Of a DNA stretch of 37,786 nucleotides, positions 24,763-32,940 are shown one piece after another. The stretch is from Bacteroidales bacterium (lineage in GTDB: Bacteria > Bacteroidota > Bacteroidia > Bacteroidales > WCHB1-69), in contig JAGCFD010000043.1 in the NCBI GenBank assembly GCA_017650305.1, forward strand, positions 1-37,786, given 5' to 3'. Below the pieces are notes generated by a model. The model was not told the DNA's origin. It saw nothing but the letters and a program-made list of their open reading frames with translations, and did not search any database. Within the stretch, counting starts at the first letter, position 1. Each line of letters opens with the position of its first letter. A program made the translations under genes and the position numbers.

Positions 24763-26118
24763 TTAGCCGCCATAAACGCCGCCGGTACGGCCCTTAATTC
24801 TACCGGATTTGGTCAAACCGTCATAATGTCTCATCAACAAGTGGCTTTCAATCTGCTGGAGTGTATCCAGAACAACACCCACCATAATGAGGAGGGATGT
24901 GCCGCCGAAGAACTGTGCGAACTGTTGGTTCACACCGAAAATACGGACGATAGCAGGAAGGATAGCCACAATACCTAAGAAGATAGAGCCCGGCAAGGTG
25001 ATGCGGGACATCACGGTGTCGATGAACTCCTGGGTCTGCTTACCCGGTTTGATACCAGGGATGAAGCCACCGTTCTTCTTCAGATCCTCAGCAATCTGCT
25101 GCGGGTTGATGGTGATGGCGGTATAGAAATATGTAAAGAGAATAATCAAAATAAAGAATACAATGTTGTAGCCTGCACGGTTATAGTCGATGAAGCTGTT
25201 CCAGAAACCGGAGGTGGTTTGAGCGTTGCGTACGAACATCAACGGCAGGAACATGATAGCCTGGGCGAAGATGATAGGCATAACGCCGGCAGCATTGACT
25301 TTCAAAGGCAGGTAGTTGCGGACGCCACCGTATTGTTTGTTACCGACCACGCGCTTAGCATATTGGACGGGAATACGGCGGGTACCTTGTACGAGGAGAA
25401 TACAGAGGGCGATGATGATCATCATGAGCACGATCTCGATGATGAAGACAATCGGGCCACCGTTCATCTCAGTGATACGAGCAACGAATTCAGCCTTGAG
25501 GGCGTACGGCAGACGAGCAATAATACCAATCATAATGATCATAGAGATACCATTGCCGATACCATTGTCGGTGATTCTCTCACCCAACCACATGATAAAC
25601 AGGGTGGCGGAGATAAGGAGGATGAAGGCGCATACGCTGAAGGCCGTGAAGCCCAAGATGTGATGCTCCAACATGGAGGGGGCGATAGCCTGCGGGAACT
25701 GGTTAACCAAGTTTGCGATATAGGCAGGAGATTGGATGGCCAACACGAGAACCGTCAGATAACGCGTGATCTGGTTGATTTTCTTACGACCGCTCTCGCC
25801 TTCCTTTTGCAAACGCTGGAAATAGGGAACCGCAAGAGTCATCAACTGCACCACGATGGATGCGGAGATGTACGGCATGATACCCAATGCAAAGATGGAA
25901 GCGTTAGAGAATGCACCACCGGAGAAAAGGTCCAACATACCGAGAATACCCTCTTGAGTCGCTTTGGTAAACGCGGACAAACCGCCGGGGTTGACACCGG
26001 GGAGTACCACGTGGGCTCCAAAACGGTATATCAGGATGATGAAGAGCGTATAGAGAATACGTTTTCTAAGGTCTTCAATCCTGAAAATGTTTTTTATCGT
26101 TTCAATAAATCTTTTCAT
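24763..26118 (-). CDS. secY: Preprotein translocase subunit SecY
   Basis: This 451-residue inner-membrane protein has about ten transmembrane segments and forms the Sec protein-conducting channel. Recognised features are the N-terminal RIEDLRKRILYTLFIILIYR, the plug region with PGVNPGGLSAF, SGGAFSNASIFALGIMPYISASI, and the cytoplasmic loop ending FKP-like with QTQEFIDTVMSRITLPGSIFLG. It ends LLMRHYDGLTKSGRIKGR. It is followed after 6 bases by map. Confidence 0.98.
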   Translation of the reverse strand: MKRFIETIKNIFRIEDLRKRILYTLFIILIYRFGAHVVLPGVNPGGLSAFTKATQEGILGMLDLFSGGAFSNASIFALGIMPYISASIVVQLMTLAVPYFQRLQKEGESGRKKINQITRYLTVLVLAIQSPAYIANLVNQFPQAIAPSMLEHHILGFTAFSVCAFILLISATLFIMWLGERITDNGIGNGISMIIMIGIIARLPYALKAEFVARITEMNGGPIVFIIEIVLMMIIIALCILLVQGTRRIPVQYAKRVVGNKQYGGVRNYLPLKVNAAGVMPIIFAQAIMFLPLMFVRNAQTTSGFWNSFIDYNRAGYNIVFFILIILFTYFYTAITINPQQIAEDLKKNGGFIPGIKPGKQTQEFIDTVMSRITLPGSIFLGIVAILPAIVRIFGVNQQFAQFFGGTSLLIMVGVVLDTLQQIESHLLMRHYDGLTKSGRIKGRTGGVYGG

Positions 26119-26146
26119 AACAGAAAGTAGGTGTTGTTAAAAAAAA

Positions 26147-26608
26147 TTACTCAGCGGCAGGAGCTTTGACTAAAGTGGCGGTGCCACCAGCTTGCTCGAT
26201 AGCAGCCTTAGCCTTGGCAGAATACTTGTCAGCCGTCACATTCACCTTAGCGGTGAGCTCACCCTTGGCCAAAATGGCGATCAGGGCGTTCTTCTTTGCC
26301 AAACCGTTAGCCAAGAGAACCTCCTTGTTGATGTCGGTGATGTTCTTGTCGGCCAACTTCTGCAGAGTGCTGATGTTGATAGCGTTGTATTCTACGCGGT
26401 TGATATTTTTGAAACCTCTCTTGGGAAGAATACGATAGATGGGCATTTGACCACCTTCGAAACCAATTTTACGGCTGTAACCGGAACGGGATTGTGCACC
26501 CTTGTTACCACGTGTGGAAGTGCCACCTTTACCGGATCCTTGACCTCTACCAATTCTTCTGTCTTTCTTTGTTGAATTCTTTGCTGGTGTTAAATTGTGT
26601 AAATCCAT
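26147..26608 (-). CDS. rplO: 50S ribosomal protein L15
   Basis: This is a 153-residue protein. It begins MDLHNLTPAKNSTKKDRRIG and has the glycine-rich RGQGSGKGGTSTRGNKGAQSRSGYSRKIGFEGGQMP typical of L15, with the conserved C-terminal fold after it. The ATG at 26608 is chosen because MDLHNL is the family start; an in-frame ATG five codons upstream (26623) lacks support. It ends in a short Ala/Pro-rich tail. rpmD lies 32 bases upstream and secY 28 bases downstream. Confidence 0.97.
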   Translation of the reverse strand: MDLHNLTPAKNSTKKDRRIGRGQGSGKGGTSTRGNKGAQSRSGYSRKIGFEGGQMPIYRILPKRGFKNINRVEYNAINISTLQKLADKNITDINKEVLLANGLAKKNALIAILAKGELTAKVNVTADKYSAKAKAAIEQAGGTATLVKAPAAE

Positions 26609-26640
26609 TGTCTTATGTTTCAAAAGTGTTTTTAATTCTG

Positions 26641-26820
26641 TTATAACTCTTCTACGGTTACCAAATGCTTGATAGCATTCACGATACCTTCAATTTGAGG
26701 AGTAACCTCATGTTCAACGGTTTGATGCATCTTGTGCAAACCTAATGCTTCCAAGGATCTTTTTTGGCGGATCGGTCTACCTACCGCACTTCTCACCTGT
26801 GTAATTTTAATCTTTTTCAT
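26641..26820 (-). CDS. rpmD: 50S ribosomal protein L30
   Basis: This is a 59-residue protein, MKKIKITQVRSAVGRPIRQK and onward, with LEALGLHKMHQTVEHEVTPQIEGIVNAIKHLVTVEEL making up the rest: the usual short bacterial L30. It is the first gene of this operon fragment. In most bacteria rpsE (S5) lies immediately upstream; here there are 344 noncoding bases and then a glycosyltransferase gene. A promoter (27031-27038) and a terminator-like hairpin (26858-26897) precede it. Confidence 0.96.
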   Translation of the reverse strand: MKKIKITQVRSAVGRPIRQKRSLEALGLHKMHQTVEHEVTPQIEGIVNAIKHLVTVEEL

Positions 26821-26857
26821 CCTTACAAATTTATGTTTTTAATTTTTATGATAAATC

Positions 26858-26897
26858 AAAAAAAATAGCATACTTTTTGAAGAAAAAAGTGTGCTAT
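26858..26897 (-). terminator. Terminator-like hairpin in the leader of the rpmD operon (possible attenuator)
   Basis: On the minus strand a 14-bp stem with one mismatch (26884-26897 with 26865-26878) is followed by a run of U (26858-26864). It lies 37 bases before the rpmD ATG and downstream of the only visible promoter (27031-27038), so transcription of the ribosomal operon from that promoter must read through it. It could also end the upstream lipoprotein-psd-glycosyltransferase transcript, for which no other terminator is seen. Confidence 0.75.
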
Positions 26898-27030
26898 ATT
26901 GCATTTCATAACCATAAGAAATCTCCCCTTCATTCCTATCCCTATTTCAATACAGTCCGTGAAAATCAAGCAGTTACAAAAATTTTCCATCCTTTTGGCT
27001 GCCATATAGCATTCCACTTCAAAAAGCGTG

Positions 27031-27038
27031 CAAAGATA
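27031..27038 (-). promoter_or_regulatory. -7 promoter motif for the rpmD-rplQ operon
   Basis: The minus strand reads TATCTTTG, 210 bases upstream of the rpmD start, giving a leader of about 200 bases that contains a terminator-like hairpin. The remainder of 26821-27164 shows no gene I can support. Confidence 0.75.
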
Positions 27039-27164
27039 CACTTTTTTTAATAGCAATCATACCTTGTCAAAATATTTTTTTCAAAGTATGGAAAAATCAT
27101 GATAAAATGCTATCCGCCAAACTCTTAAATCAGCACCCTACCCTATCATAATTCCGGGTCCCTG

Positions 27165-29120
27165 TCAGGCGCGTCCGAGCTGCCCGAAACTGTTCCACAT
27201 GGCAGCCAAGTCGACCTTGGGCTGGTAATCCCGGAAATAGAGATCGTCGGCCAATTGGACCATGTCTTCCGAGAACACCTGGCCGGGGAAGGCATCGGTG
27301 GGGAACAGCACCCCCGGAGTTAGGAAATCGCCATATTTCTCGTAATGGCAACAGCTGACCCAGCTTCTGCGGTCGGCCAGCACAGAGAATATATTGCGGA
27401 CAAACTGGCTCTTCTCTATGACAAACCAAATGTCAAGCCATAGAAAGAGCAACAACAAGAGTGAGGTGGTAATATTGAAGAGACGTTTGCGCCGGCGCAC
27501 GCTCTTCTGCGCGAGTGAGCGCACCGGTATCGTATACAGACTGTCTGGTGAAAAGATGGAATTGCTGCCGATGACGAAATGGCTGTCTTCGGGCGCGATC
27601 CTGAACTCAGTCTGGGTATCTTGCAGATGGCTCATCCAATCAATGATCTGTTCAGACGATACGTTCTTGGCGCAGAATATGACTTCGTTGATACGATAGA
27701 GAGAGAGCAATTCGGGAAGATGCTCTATGGAGCCCACGATTGGCGTGGCATTACCATTCCCGCCCTGCGTGGTCGCGATGCCGGCAAAGGAGCACTTGTC
27801 GTCCATCATCCGCACCAGCCCGAGCACCCGGGAGGCCTCCTCGCCATCGCCCACCACCAGTACGCGACGGGTCCCCTGCGTGCCGGCGACCATCCCTTTG
27901 GAAGGCAGCTTCCTGATGATATAACGGACCAGATTCAAAGATATGGCTGTCCACATCGCTCCGAAAAGCGTGACGGCACGGGAGAAACGGAGGGTTTCAG
28001 GCAACAGCGCGTACACTAAAAGTATGATAACAGTGCCGACAAGAATCCCCTTATTGACATTCGGCACATGAACCGGTCGGCGATAGCCCTTGCACACGAG
28101 CACCGCCAACAACCATATCAATATATAACATGGTATTACAATATTATAATAATAGTGCGGGAAGGCAGCATCTCGCGCCGACAAGATGTTGAGATCCCAG
28201 TATCGGGCGATACAGAACATGCCGGCATACACCATCACAAAATCCAACAGCGGGAGCCAGATTTTGCCTAAGATACGCTTTATCACCGCCAAAGAGGCAC
28301 GGAACCAAATGGCAAGATTGATAAAGAAGTTGAACAGTTTTGCATTCTTTTGCGAAAAATGTTTCTGCGCAAAAATCTGCATGGCCTTGTAGAAGACGTG
28401 CACATAGTTGAGGCTGCCCTTCTTGGTGCTCTCACCCTTATAGTGAATGATGCGAGTCTCTGGAAAATAGTAGTTCTTGTAGCCGCCTTTCAAAACTCGG
28501 TATGACAAATCAATATCCTCTCCATACATGAAATAATCCTCATCGAGAAGACCGATTTGGTCGAGCACACTCTTGCGGAGCATCATAAATGCCCCTGACA
28601 GCACCTCAACCTCATTAATCTCGTTCTCGTCCAGATAAGACAAATGGTAGGTGCCGAATTTACGAGAATGCGGGAAAACTTTGGAGAGGCCGAAGAGTTT
28701 GAAGAAGGCCACTGACGGGTATGGGATCCCGCGTTTTGACTCGGGAAGGAATTCACCCTTGCCATTCACCATCTTCACACCGAGGCCGCCCGCGTCGGGA
28801 TGCTCATCCATAAAACGGAGGCACTTCTCAAATGTGTCCTCCTCGACCAGCGTGTCGGGATTCAGGAGCAGCACATACTCTCCCGTTGAGATTCGGATAG
28901 CCTGGTTGTTGGCGCGGGAGAAACCGACATTCTCCTTATTGGCAATCACCTTGACCTGCGGGAACTTTACCGCCAGCATCTCCAGCGAGTTGTCCACAGA
29001 GTTATTGTCCACCACAAAAACTTCCCCCTCCACATTCTTCAAAGCCTTGAAGACAGAATGCAGAGCCTGTTCAAGAAAATAGCATACGTTATAGTTGACG
29101 ATGACAATGCTAAGTTTCAT
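27165..29120 (-). CDS. GT2 glycosyltransferase fused to a phosphoglycosyltransferase-like membrane region
   Basis: This is a 651-residue protein. Residues 1-~245 are a GT-A family 2 domain like rhamnosyl and similar transferases: IVIVNYN at 5-11, VVDNNSVDNS at 36-45, the nucleotide-sugar site LLNPDT at 85-90, and YGEDIDLSYRV at 199-209. Residues ~288-405 hold about four membrane segments, and 418-480 a Rossmann-like domain (RRVLVVGDGEEASRVLG), both resembling the N-terminal half of WbaP/WcaJ-type phosphoglycosyltransferases. At 542-565 RRRKRLFNITTSLLLLLF mimics the membrane hairpin that opens the catalytic domain, but the catalytic segment that should follow is missing. It probably adds a sugar to a surface polysaccharide; the tail may anchor or regulate. 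It is the last gene of an operon with psd. Confidence 0.82.
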   Translation of the reverse strand: MKLSIVIVNYNVCYFLEQALHSVFKALKNVEGEVFVVDNNSVDNSLEMLAVKFPQVKVIANKENVGFSRANNQAIRISTGEYVLLLNPDTLVEEDTFEKCLRFMDEHPDAGGLGVKMVNGKGEFLPESKRGIPYPSVAFFKLFGLSKVFPHSRKFGTYHLSYLDENEINEVEVLSGAFMMLRKSVLDQIGLLDEDYFMYGEDIDLSYRVLKGGYKNYYFPETRIIHYKGESTKKGSLNYVHVFYKAMQIFAQKHFSQKNAKLFNFFINLAIWFRASLAVIKRILGKIWLPLLDFVMVYAGMFCIARYWDLNILSARDAAFPHYYYNIVIPCYILIWLLAVLVCKGYRRPVHVPNVNKGILVGTVIILLVYALLPETLRFSRAVTLFGAMWTAISLNLVRYIIRKLPSKGMVAGTQGTRRVLVVGDGEEASRVLGLVRMMDDKCSFAGIATTQGGNGNATPIVGSIEHLPELLSLYRINEVIFCAKNVSSEQIIDWMSHLQDTQTEFRIAPEDSHFVIGSNSIFSPDSLYTIPVRSLAQKSVRRRKRLFNITTSLLLLLFLWLDIWFVIEKSQFVRNIFSVLADRRSWVSCCHYEKYGDFLTPGVLFPTDAFPGQVFSEDMVQLADDLYFRDYQPKVDLAAMWNSFGQLGRA

Positions 29121-29129
29121 GATCGGGGT

Positions 29130-29786
29130 TTAGAAGTAAGCCAATACCGTTTTTTTGGAAACGACCTTGTCGCCGACATTCACAAACACCTGGGCGTCAA
29201 GGGGCAAGAAGACATCTACGCGAGAACCGAATTTGATCATACCCACCTCGTCGCCTTGCAGCACCTGGTCTCCGACCTCCGGGTAGCTTACGATTCGGCG
29301 GGCCACGAATCCTGCTATCTGACGGAATAGGACTTTATGTTCCTCATCTTTTGCCACAACGATTGTGTTGTGTTCATTGTCAACGGAGGATTTCGGAAGC
29401 TTTGCCAGCACATATTTTCCCGGGTGGTACGCGGAGCACTCCACCACTCCACTGATGGGATAGCTGTTCACATGCACATTGTTGATGGACATGAAGATGG
29501 ATATCTTGATTCTCTCGTCTTTGAAAAATTCATATTCAAAAGCAGGCCCGATTGAAAGGATGGTGCCGTCTGCAGGCGACAGAATGCCGTCTTCCACCAC
29601 ATTTACAATCCGATAAGGCACTCTGAAGAAACGCACGATAAGTCCGCCAAGCACCAGCATCAGCGTATAGAAAACCACATTGACCCACCACAGATTTGCC
29701 AAAAAGAGGAGATAGCAAACGGAGGCCAACAATATCACAGAGAGGCTTACGATAATGATGATAGTACCTGCGGCGTGCAGCTTCAT
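29130..29786 (-). CDS. psd: Phosphatidylserine decarboxylase proenzyme
   Basis: This is a 218-residue membrane-associated enzyme that makes phosphatidylethanolamine. Two hydrophobic segments cover ~7-53. The catalytic part has SPADG (70-74), ISIFMSINNVHVN (95-107) with the conserved His, and the self-cleavage site GS at 187-188 in KFGSRVD, where Ser becomes the pyruvoyl group. The short length and FGSRVD site put it in the small (archaeal-type/PSD-A) class found in Bacteroidota. It lies 9 bases downstream of a lipoprotein gene and 9 bases upstream of the glycosyltransferase, in one operon. Confidence 0.95.
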   Translation of the reverse strand: MKLHAAGTIIIIVSLSVILLASVCYLLFLANLWWVNVVFYTLMLVLGGLIVRFFRVPYRIVNVVEDGILSPADGTILSIGPAFEYEFFKDERIKISIFMSINNVHVNSYPISGVVECSAYHPGKYVLAKLPKSSVDNEHNTIVVAKDEEHKVLFRQIAGFVARRIVSYPEVGDQVLQGDEVGMIKFGSRVDVFLPLDAQVFVNVGDKVVSKKTVLAYF

Positions 29787-29795
29787 AAAGAGATC

Positions 29796-30695
29796 TTATT
29801 TCACGTAAAGAATATAGGTATGGATTGGAATATTGTTTTCGGAAGAGATGGTGATGAACTGGCGAGGATACATCTTGTTATTCATATAGTGAACACCCTC
29901 GTAGCTGTAAACATAGTTGACGGAGCGGGTCAACACACCTTCCACTTTAACCACTTCGGTTTCTGAAAGTTTATTATTCAGGTAGTAGCCTGCATAGCCG
30001 GCGTATGCGAACGGGAGGCCATAGAAGGGGTTGAAAGACTCCTCATCGTAGGTATATGTACGAGTCACCTCACGACGAAGAGACGGGTATTCCTCAACAA
30101 TCTGGGAGATGTTGTCAAAATTCTTCTTGGAGCCCTCCTCATAGGTGAAGGTTTTGGTGCTGCGGAACACCAGGTCTTTAGACTGGTCTTCCTTGCAGAG
30201 CTCATGAATTTCCTGCACATCGCCGAGCATTCGGTTATAGAGTCTCAGGTCTTTCATATAGACGAGATTGTCGAAGAAGTCCTTATCATAGTTCTCTTCA
30301 ATCTTTTTGATGCGGCTGGTCTCCTCATCGCGGGACACCGTCATTTCCTGACGCGGCTGGCCATCCACCACATAGGACATGGTCTCCATCAAGCCATCAT
30401 CATTATAGGTGATATTGATGGTTTCAGAATATTTTTCACCCACATGATAGATGGAAGAGACGGTTTTATCCTTGTTATAGGTAAACTCAAAACTATAGAG
30501 AGAATCGATGGTGATGCTGGTCAACACACCCTTATCGTCATAGTTGTACACCTCGTTGGGAGCGTACACATCGCTGCGATACCAGATTTTTTTAATCTTG
30601 CATTTGGGGTGATAGGTTTCCACATTCTTCTCGCAGGAAGTGAATGTGCCGACAATGAAAATGGCCGCGACCATTAGGAGGATATTCTTCTTCAT
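29796..30695 (-). CDS. Putative lipoprotein with YD-like repeats
   Basis: This is a 299-residue protein. Residues 1-20 are a lipoprotein signal ending TFTSC, with Cys at 21 or nearby. The early mature part holds three short repeats of the form Y-[DN]-x-[DK]-G-x-[LV] (YNYDDKGVLTSIT, FTYNKDKTVSSIY, ITYNDDGLMETMS), a pattern shared with DUF4595-like and YD/RHS-type beta proteins of Bacteroidota; a similar YTYDEESF recurs later. I recognise no function. The ATG at 30695 opens the signal and lies 33 bases after a -7 motif. As the first gene of a lipoprotein-psd-glycosyltransferase operon it is likely an outer-membrane-anchored envelope protein. Confidence 0.72.
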   Translation of the reverse strand: MKKNILLMVAAIFIVGTFTSCEKNVETYHPKCKIKKIWYRSDVYAPNEVYNYDDKGVLTSITIDSLYSFEFTYNKDKTVSSIYHVGEKYSETINITYNDDGLMETMSYVVDGQPRQEMTVSRDEETSRIKKIEENYDKDFFDNLVYMKDLRLYNRMLGDVQEIHELCKEDQSKDLVFRSTKTFTYEEGSKKNFDNISQIVEEYPSLRREVTRTYTYDEESFNPFYGLPFAYAGYAGYYLNNKLSETEVVKVEGVLTRSVNYVYSYEGVHYMNNKMYPRQFITISSENNIPIHTYILYVK

Positions 30696-30728
30696 ATTAC
30701 TATAGATTTTGCGAATAAAAAATCGTGG

Positions 30729-30736
30729 CAAAAGTA
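30729..30736 (-). promoter_or_regulatory. -7 promoter motif for the lipoprotein-psd-GT operon
   Basis: The minus strand reads TACTTTTG, 33 bases upstream of the start at 30695. It is divergent from the rocD promoter 23 bases away. Confidence 0.7.
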
Positions 30737-30759
30737 CAAAAAAATATTCATAAAAATAT

Positions 30760-30767
30760 TATATTTG
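30760..30767 (+). promoter_or_regulatory. -7 promoter motif for rocD
   Basis: TATATTTG matches the Bacteroidota consensus and lies 51 bases before the ATG at 30819. Confidence 0.7.
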
Positions 30768-30818
30768 CGCCCTGATTTTTTAGGAAAATTTTATTTACAA
30801 CTTTAAATACATATTAAT

Positions 30819-32045
30819 ATGGTAGAAAAGATTACATCAAGTCAACAAGCCATTGACATGGAAGCCAGATATGGCGCCCACAACTATCATCCGTTGGACG
30901 TAGTCATTGCCAAGGGCAAAGGTCCGTTCGTATGGGATGTGGAAGGAAAGAAATATTTTGATTTCCTCTCTGCCTACTCCGCAGTCAACCAAGGTCACTG
31001 TCACCCGAAGATCATCGATGCCATGATCGACCAGGCTCAGAAAGTCACCCTGACCTCTCGTGCTTTTTACAACGACTGTTTGGGACCTTACGAGAAGTAT
31101 GTCACCGAGACCTTTGGCTATGACAAGGTGCTCCCGATGAACTCTGGCGCCGAGGCTGATGAGACAGCTTTGAAGCTCTGTCGTCGTTGGGGTTATGACA
31201 AGAAAGGTCTTCCTGAGAACCAGGCTAAGATCATCGTTTGTGACGGTAACTTCCACGGACGTACCATCACCATCGTTTCCTTGTCCATCGATCCTGATGC
31301 TTACGCAGGTTTCGGTCCGTTCACTCCGGGCTTCATAAAGATCCCGTACAACGATGTGGACGCTTTGGCAAAGGCTTTGGAAGATCCTATGGTATGCGGT
31401 TTCCTCGTGGAGCCCATCCAAGGTGAGGCTGGCGTATACGTACCAGACGAGGGTTATTTGAAGAAATGTTATGACCTGTGCAAGGCTCACAACGTGCTCT
31501 TCATCGCTGACGAGGTACAGACCGGTATCGCCCGTACGGGTAAGATGCTGGCTTGCGACCACGAGGGCGTTCGTCCTGACATCTTGGTCTTAGGCAAGGC
31601 GCTCTCTGGCGGTACCATGCCGGTATCCGCAGTGCTCTGCGACGACGACATCATGTTGAACATCAAGCCGGGTGAGCACGGTTCCACCTTCGGCGGCAAC
31701 CCTGTGGCCTGCCGCGTGGGTATCGCTGCTTTGGAAGTGGTGAAAGAGGAAAAACTCGCCGAACGCGCTGAGTACCTCGGCAAGATCTTCCGCGACGAGA
31801 TGAACAAGGTTAACAGCCCGATGATCAAGCAAGTACGCGGCAAGGGCCTCCTCAACGCCGTCATCATCCAACCGACCAACGGCAAAGAGGCTTGGGACGT
31901 GTGCGTGAAGATGAAAGAGCTCGGCGTGCTCGCCAAACCGACACACCAGCACATCATCCGCTTCGCTCCTCCATTGGTTATCACCGAGGAAGAACTCCGC
32001 GAAGCTATCGAGATTATCAAGAAAGCCATCCTGTCTTTCGAATAA
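30819..32045 (+). CDS. rocD: Ornithine-oxo-acid transaminase
   Basis: This is a 408-residue PLP enzyme of the class III aminotransferases that moves the delta-amino group of ornithine to 2-oxoglutarate, giving glutamate semialdehyde. Marks are [22 protein letters not shown] at the N terminus, [13 protein letters not shown] (108-120) binding PLP phosphate, CDGNFHGRT, the PLP-pyridine Asp in [13 protein letters not shown] (D231), and the Schiff-base Lys at 260 in VLGKALSGG. The length and N terminus fit ornithine aminotransferase rather than acetylornithine aminotransferase. It stands alone with its own promoter and terminator. It would consume the ornithine produced by arcB, encoded 16 kb away in this window. 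Confidence 0.93.
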   Translation: MVEKITSSQQAIDMEARYGAHNYHPLDVVIAKGKGPFVWDVEGKKYFDFLSAYSAVNQGHCHPKIIDAMIDQAQKVTLTSRAFYNDCLGPYEKYVTETFGYDKVLPMNSGAEADETALKLCRRWGYDKKGLPENQAKIIVCDGNFHGRTITIVSLSIDPDAYAGFGPFTPGFIKIPYNDVDALAKALEDPMVCGFLVEPIQGEAGVYVPDEGYLKKCYDLCKAHNVLFIADEVQTGIARTGKMLACDHEGVRPDILVLGKALSGGTMPVSAVLCDDDIMLNIKPGEHGSTFGGNPVACRVGIAALEVVKEEKLAERAEYLGKIFRDEMNKVNSPMIKQVRGKGLLNAVIIQPTNGKEAWDVCVKMKELGVLAKPTHQHIIRFAPPLVITEEELREAIEIIKKAILSFE

Positions 32046-32065
32046 TCTCATCTCGCGCTTCTATC

Positions 32066-32107
32066 AAGAAGCAGCGGGTCGGAATGCCGATCCGCTGCTT
32101 CTTTTTT
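32066..32107 (+). terminator. Rho-independent terminator after rocD
   Basis: A 17-bp stem (32066-32082 with 32087-32103, one G-T wobble) with the four-base loop AATG is followed by T residues, 21 bases after the rocD stop. Confidence 0.93.
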
Positions 32108-32114
32108 GATGAAC

Positions 32115-32213
32115 CTTGAACTTTGACTTTGAACTTTGGCCATCACACCGCACCGCCCCTCCCCTACCATTATTAACTATTATCTATTATCTATCAACTA
32201 TTATCTATTTATC
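32115..32213. repeat. Low-complexity tandem repeats in the rocD-DUF4290 spacer
   Basis: Two simple patterns are seen: CTTTGAA-like units at 32115-32139, and ATTATCTATT/AACTATT-like units at 32169-32213. I see no gene or structure in them. Confidence 0.7.
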
Positions 32214-32249
32214 GTTTTCCTTCCTCCTCTCCCATTCACCAAAAAAATG

Positions 32250-32257
32250 TATCTTTG
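32250..32257 (+). promoter_or_regulatory. -7 promoter motif for the DUF4290-ABC exporter operon
   Basis: TATCTTTG lies 35 bases before the ATG at 32293. The three genes that follow overlap, so it probably drives all of them. Confidence 0.75.
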
Positions 32258-32292
32258 CGCCTTCAAATAAATCATAAAACTATCATCACTAA

Positions 32293-32940
32293 ATGGAATA
32301 CAACACCAAACGGAATACGCTCACCATTCGGGAATACGGACGCAACGTGCAGAAAATGGTCGAACAACTGAAGCTCATCGAAGACCGCGACAAGCGCACC
32401 GAAGCAGCCAAGGCCGTGGTACGCACCATGGACCAGCTCAACCAGAACACCGACACGGCCAGCAACAAGGCCGACTCCATCGACTACTGGCACAAACTTT
32501 GGGACCATCTCTTCGCCATGAGCAACTACGAATTGGATGTGGACTCCCCCTTCCCCAAGGTAGAGAAGATGGTGGAAAAGCCCATCATGGAAAAGCCCGA
32601 CTACAACAAGCATCATATCAAGTTGCGCACATACGGTCGCAACATGGAACGCATCATCAAAGAGGTTTCCCAATACCCGACAGAGCAACGCGAGCGCTTG
32701 GCCAAACCGCTGGTCAACCATCTCAAAATGCTCTACCTCACTTTCAACCGCGATTCCGTCAACGACGAAGTCATCAAGCAACAGCTGTCCGACCTTTCCG
32801 ACGGGCTCATTACCGTTCCTGAAGACTACACGCTGACCCCGACCAAAGAGCTGAACCAGCTCATCAGCAACAACGCCTTCTTTGTGACACCGCCCGCCAA
32901 GAAGAAGAAAAAAAAGAAAAAAACTAATCCCACATTATGA
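32293..32940 (+). CDS. DUF4290 domain-containing protein
   Basis: This is a 215-residue soluble protein of the DUF4290 family, which is largely confined to Bacteroidota and has no known function. It opens MEYNTKRNTLTIREYGRNVQ, is mostly helical with the internal echo LRTYGRNMERIIKEV near residue 115, and ends in a striking basic run of eight lysines after PPA (~200-211). No signal peptide or membrane segment is seen. Its stop codon overlaps the ATG of the ABC ATPase by 4 bases, implying translational coupling. Confidence 0.85.
   Translation: MEYNTKRNTLTIREYGRNVQKMVEQLKLIEDRDKRTEAAKAVVRTMDQLNQNTDTASNKADSIDYWHKLWDHLFAMSNYELDVDSPFPKVEKMVEKPIMEKPDYNKHHIKLRTYGRNMERIIKEVSQYPTEQRERLAKPLVNHLKMLYLTFNRDSVNDEVIKQQLSDLSDGLITVPEDYTLTPTKELNQLISNNAFFVTPPAKKKKKKKKTNPTL

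Noticed and set aside
24043-24978. Plus-strand open frame spanning the map-secY junction
   Set aside because: It crosses two certain minus-strand genes and shows no domain.
25219-26130. Plus-strand open frame (303 codons), His/Asp-rich, opposite secY
   Set aside because: It is antisense to a highly conserved essential gene; the odd composition comes from reading hydrophobic SecY codons backwards.
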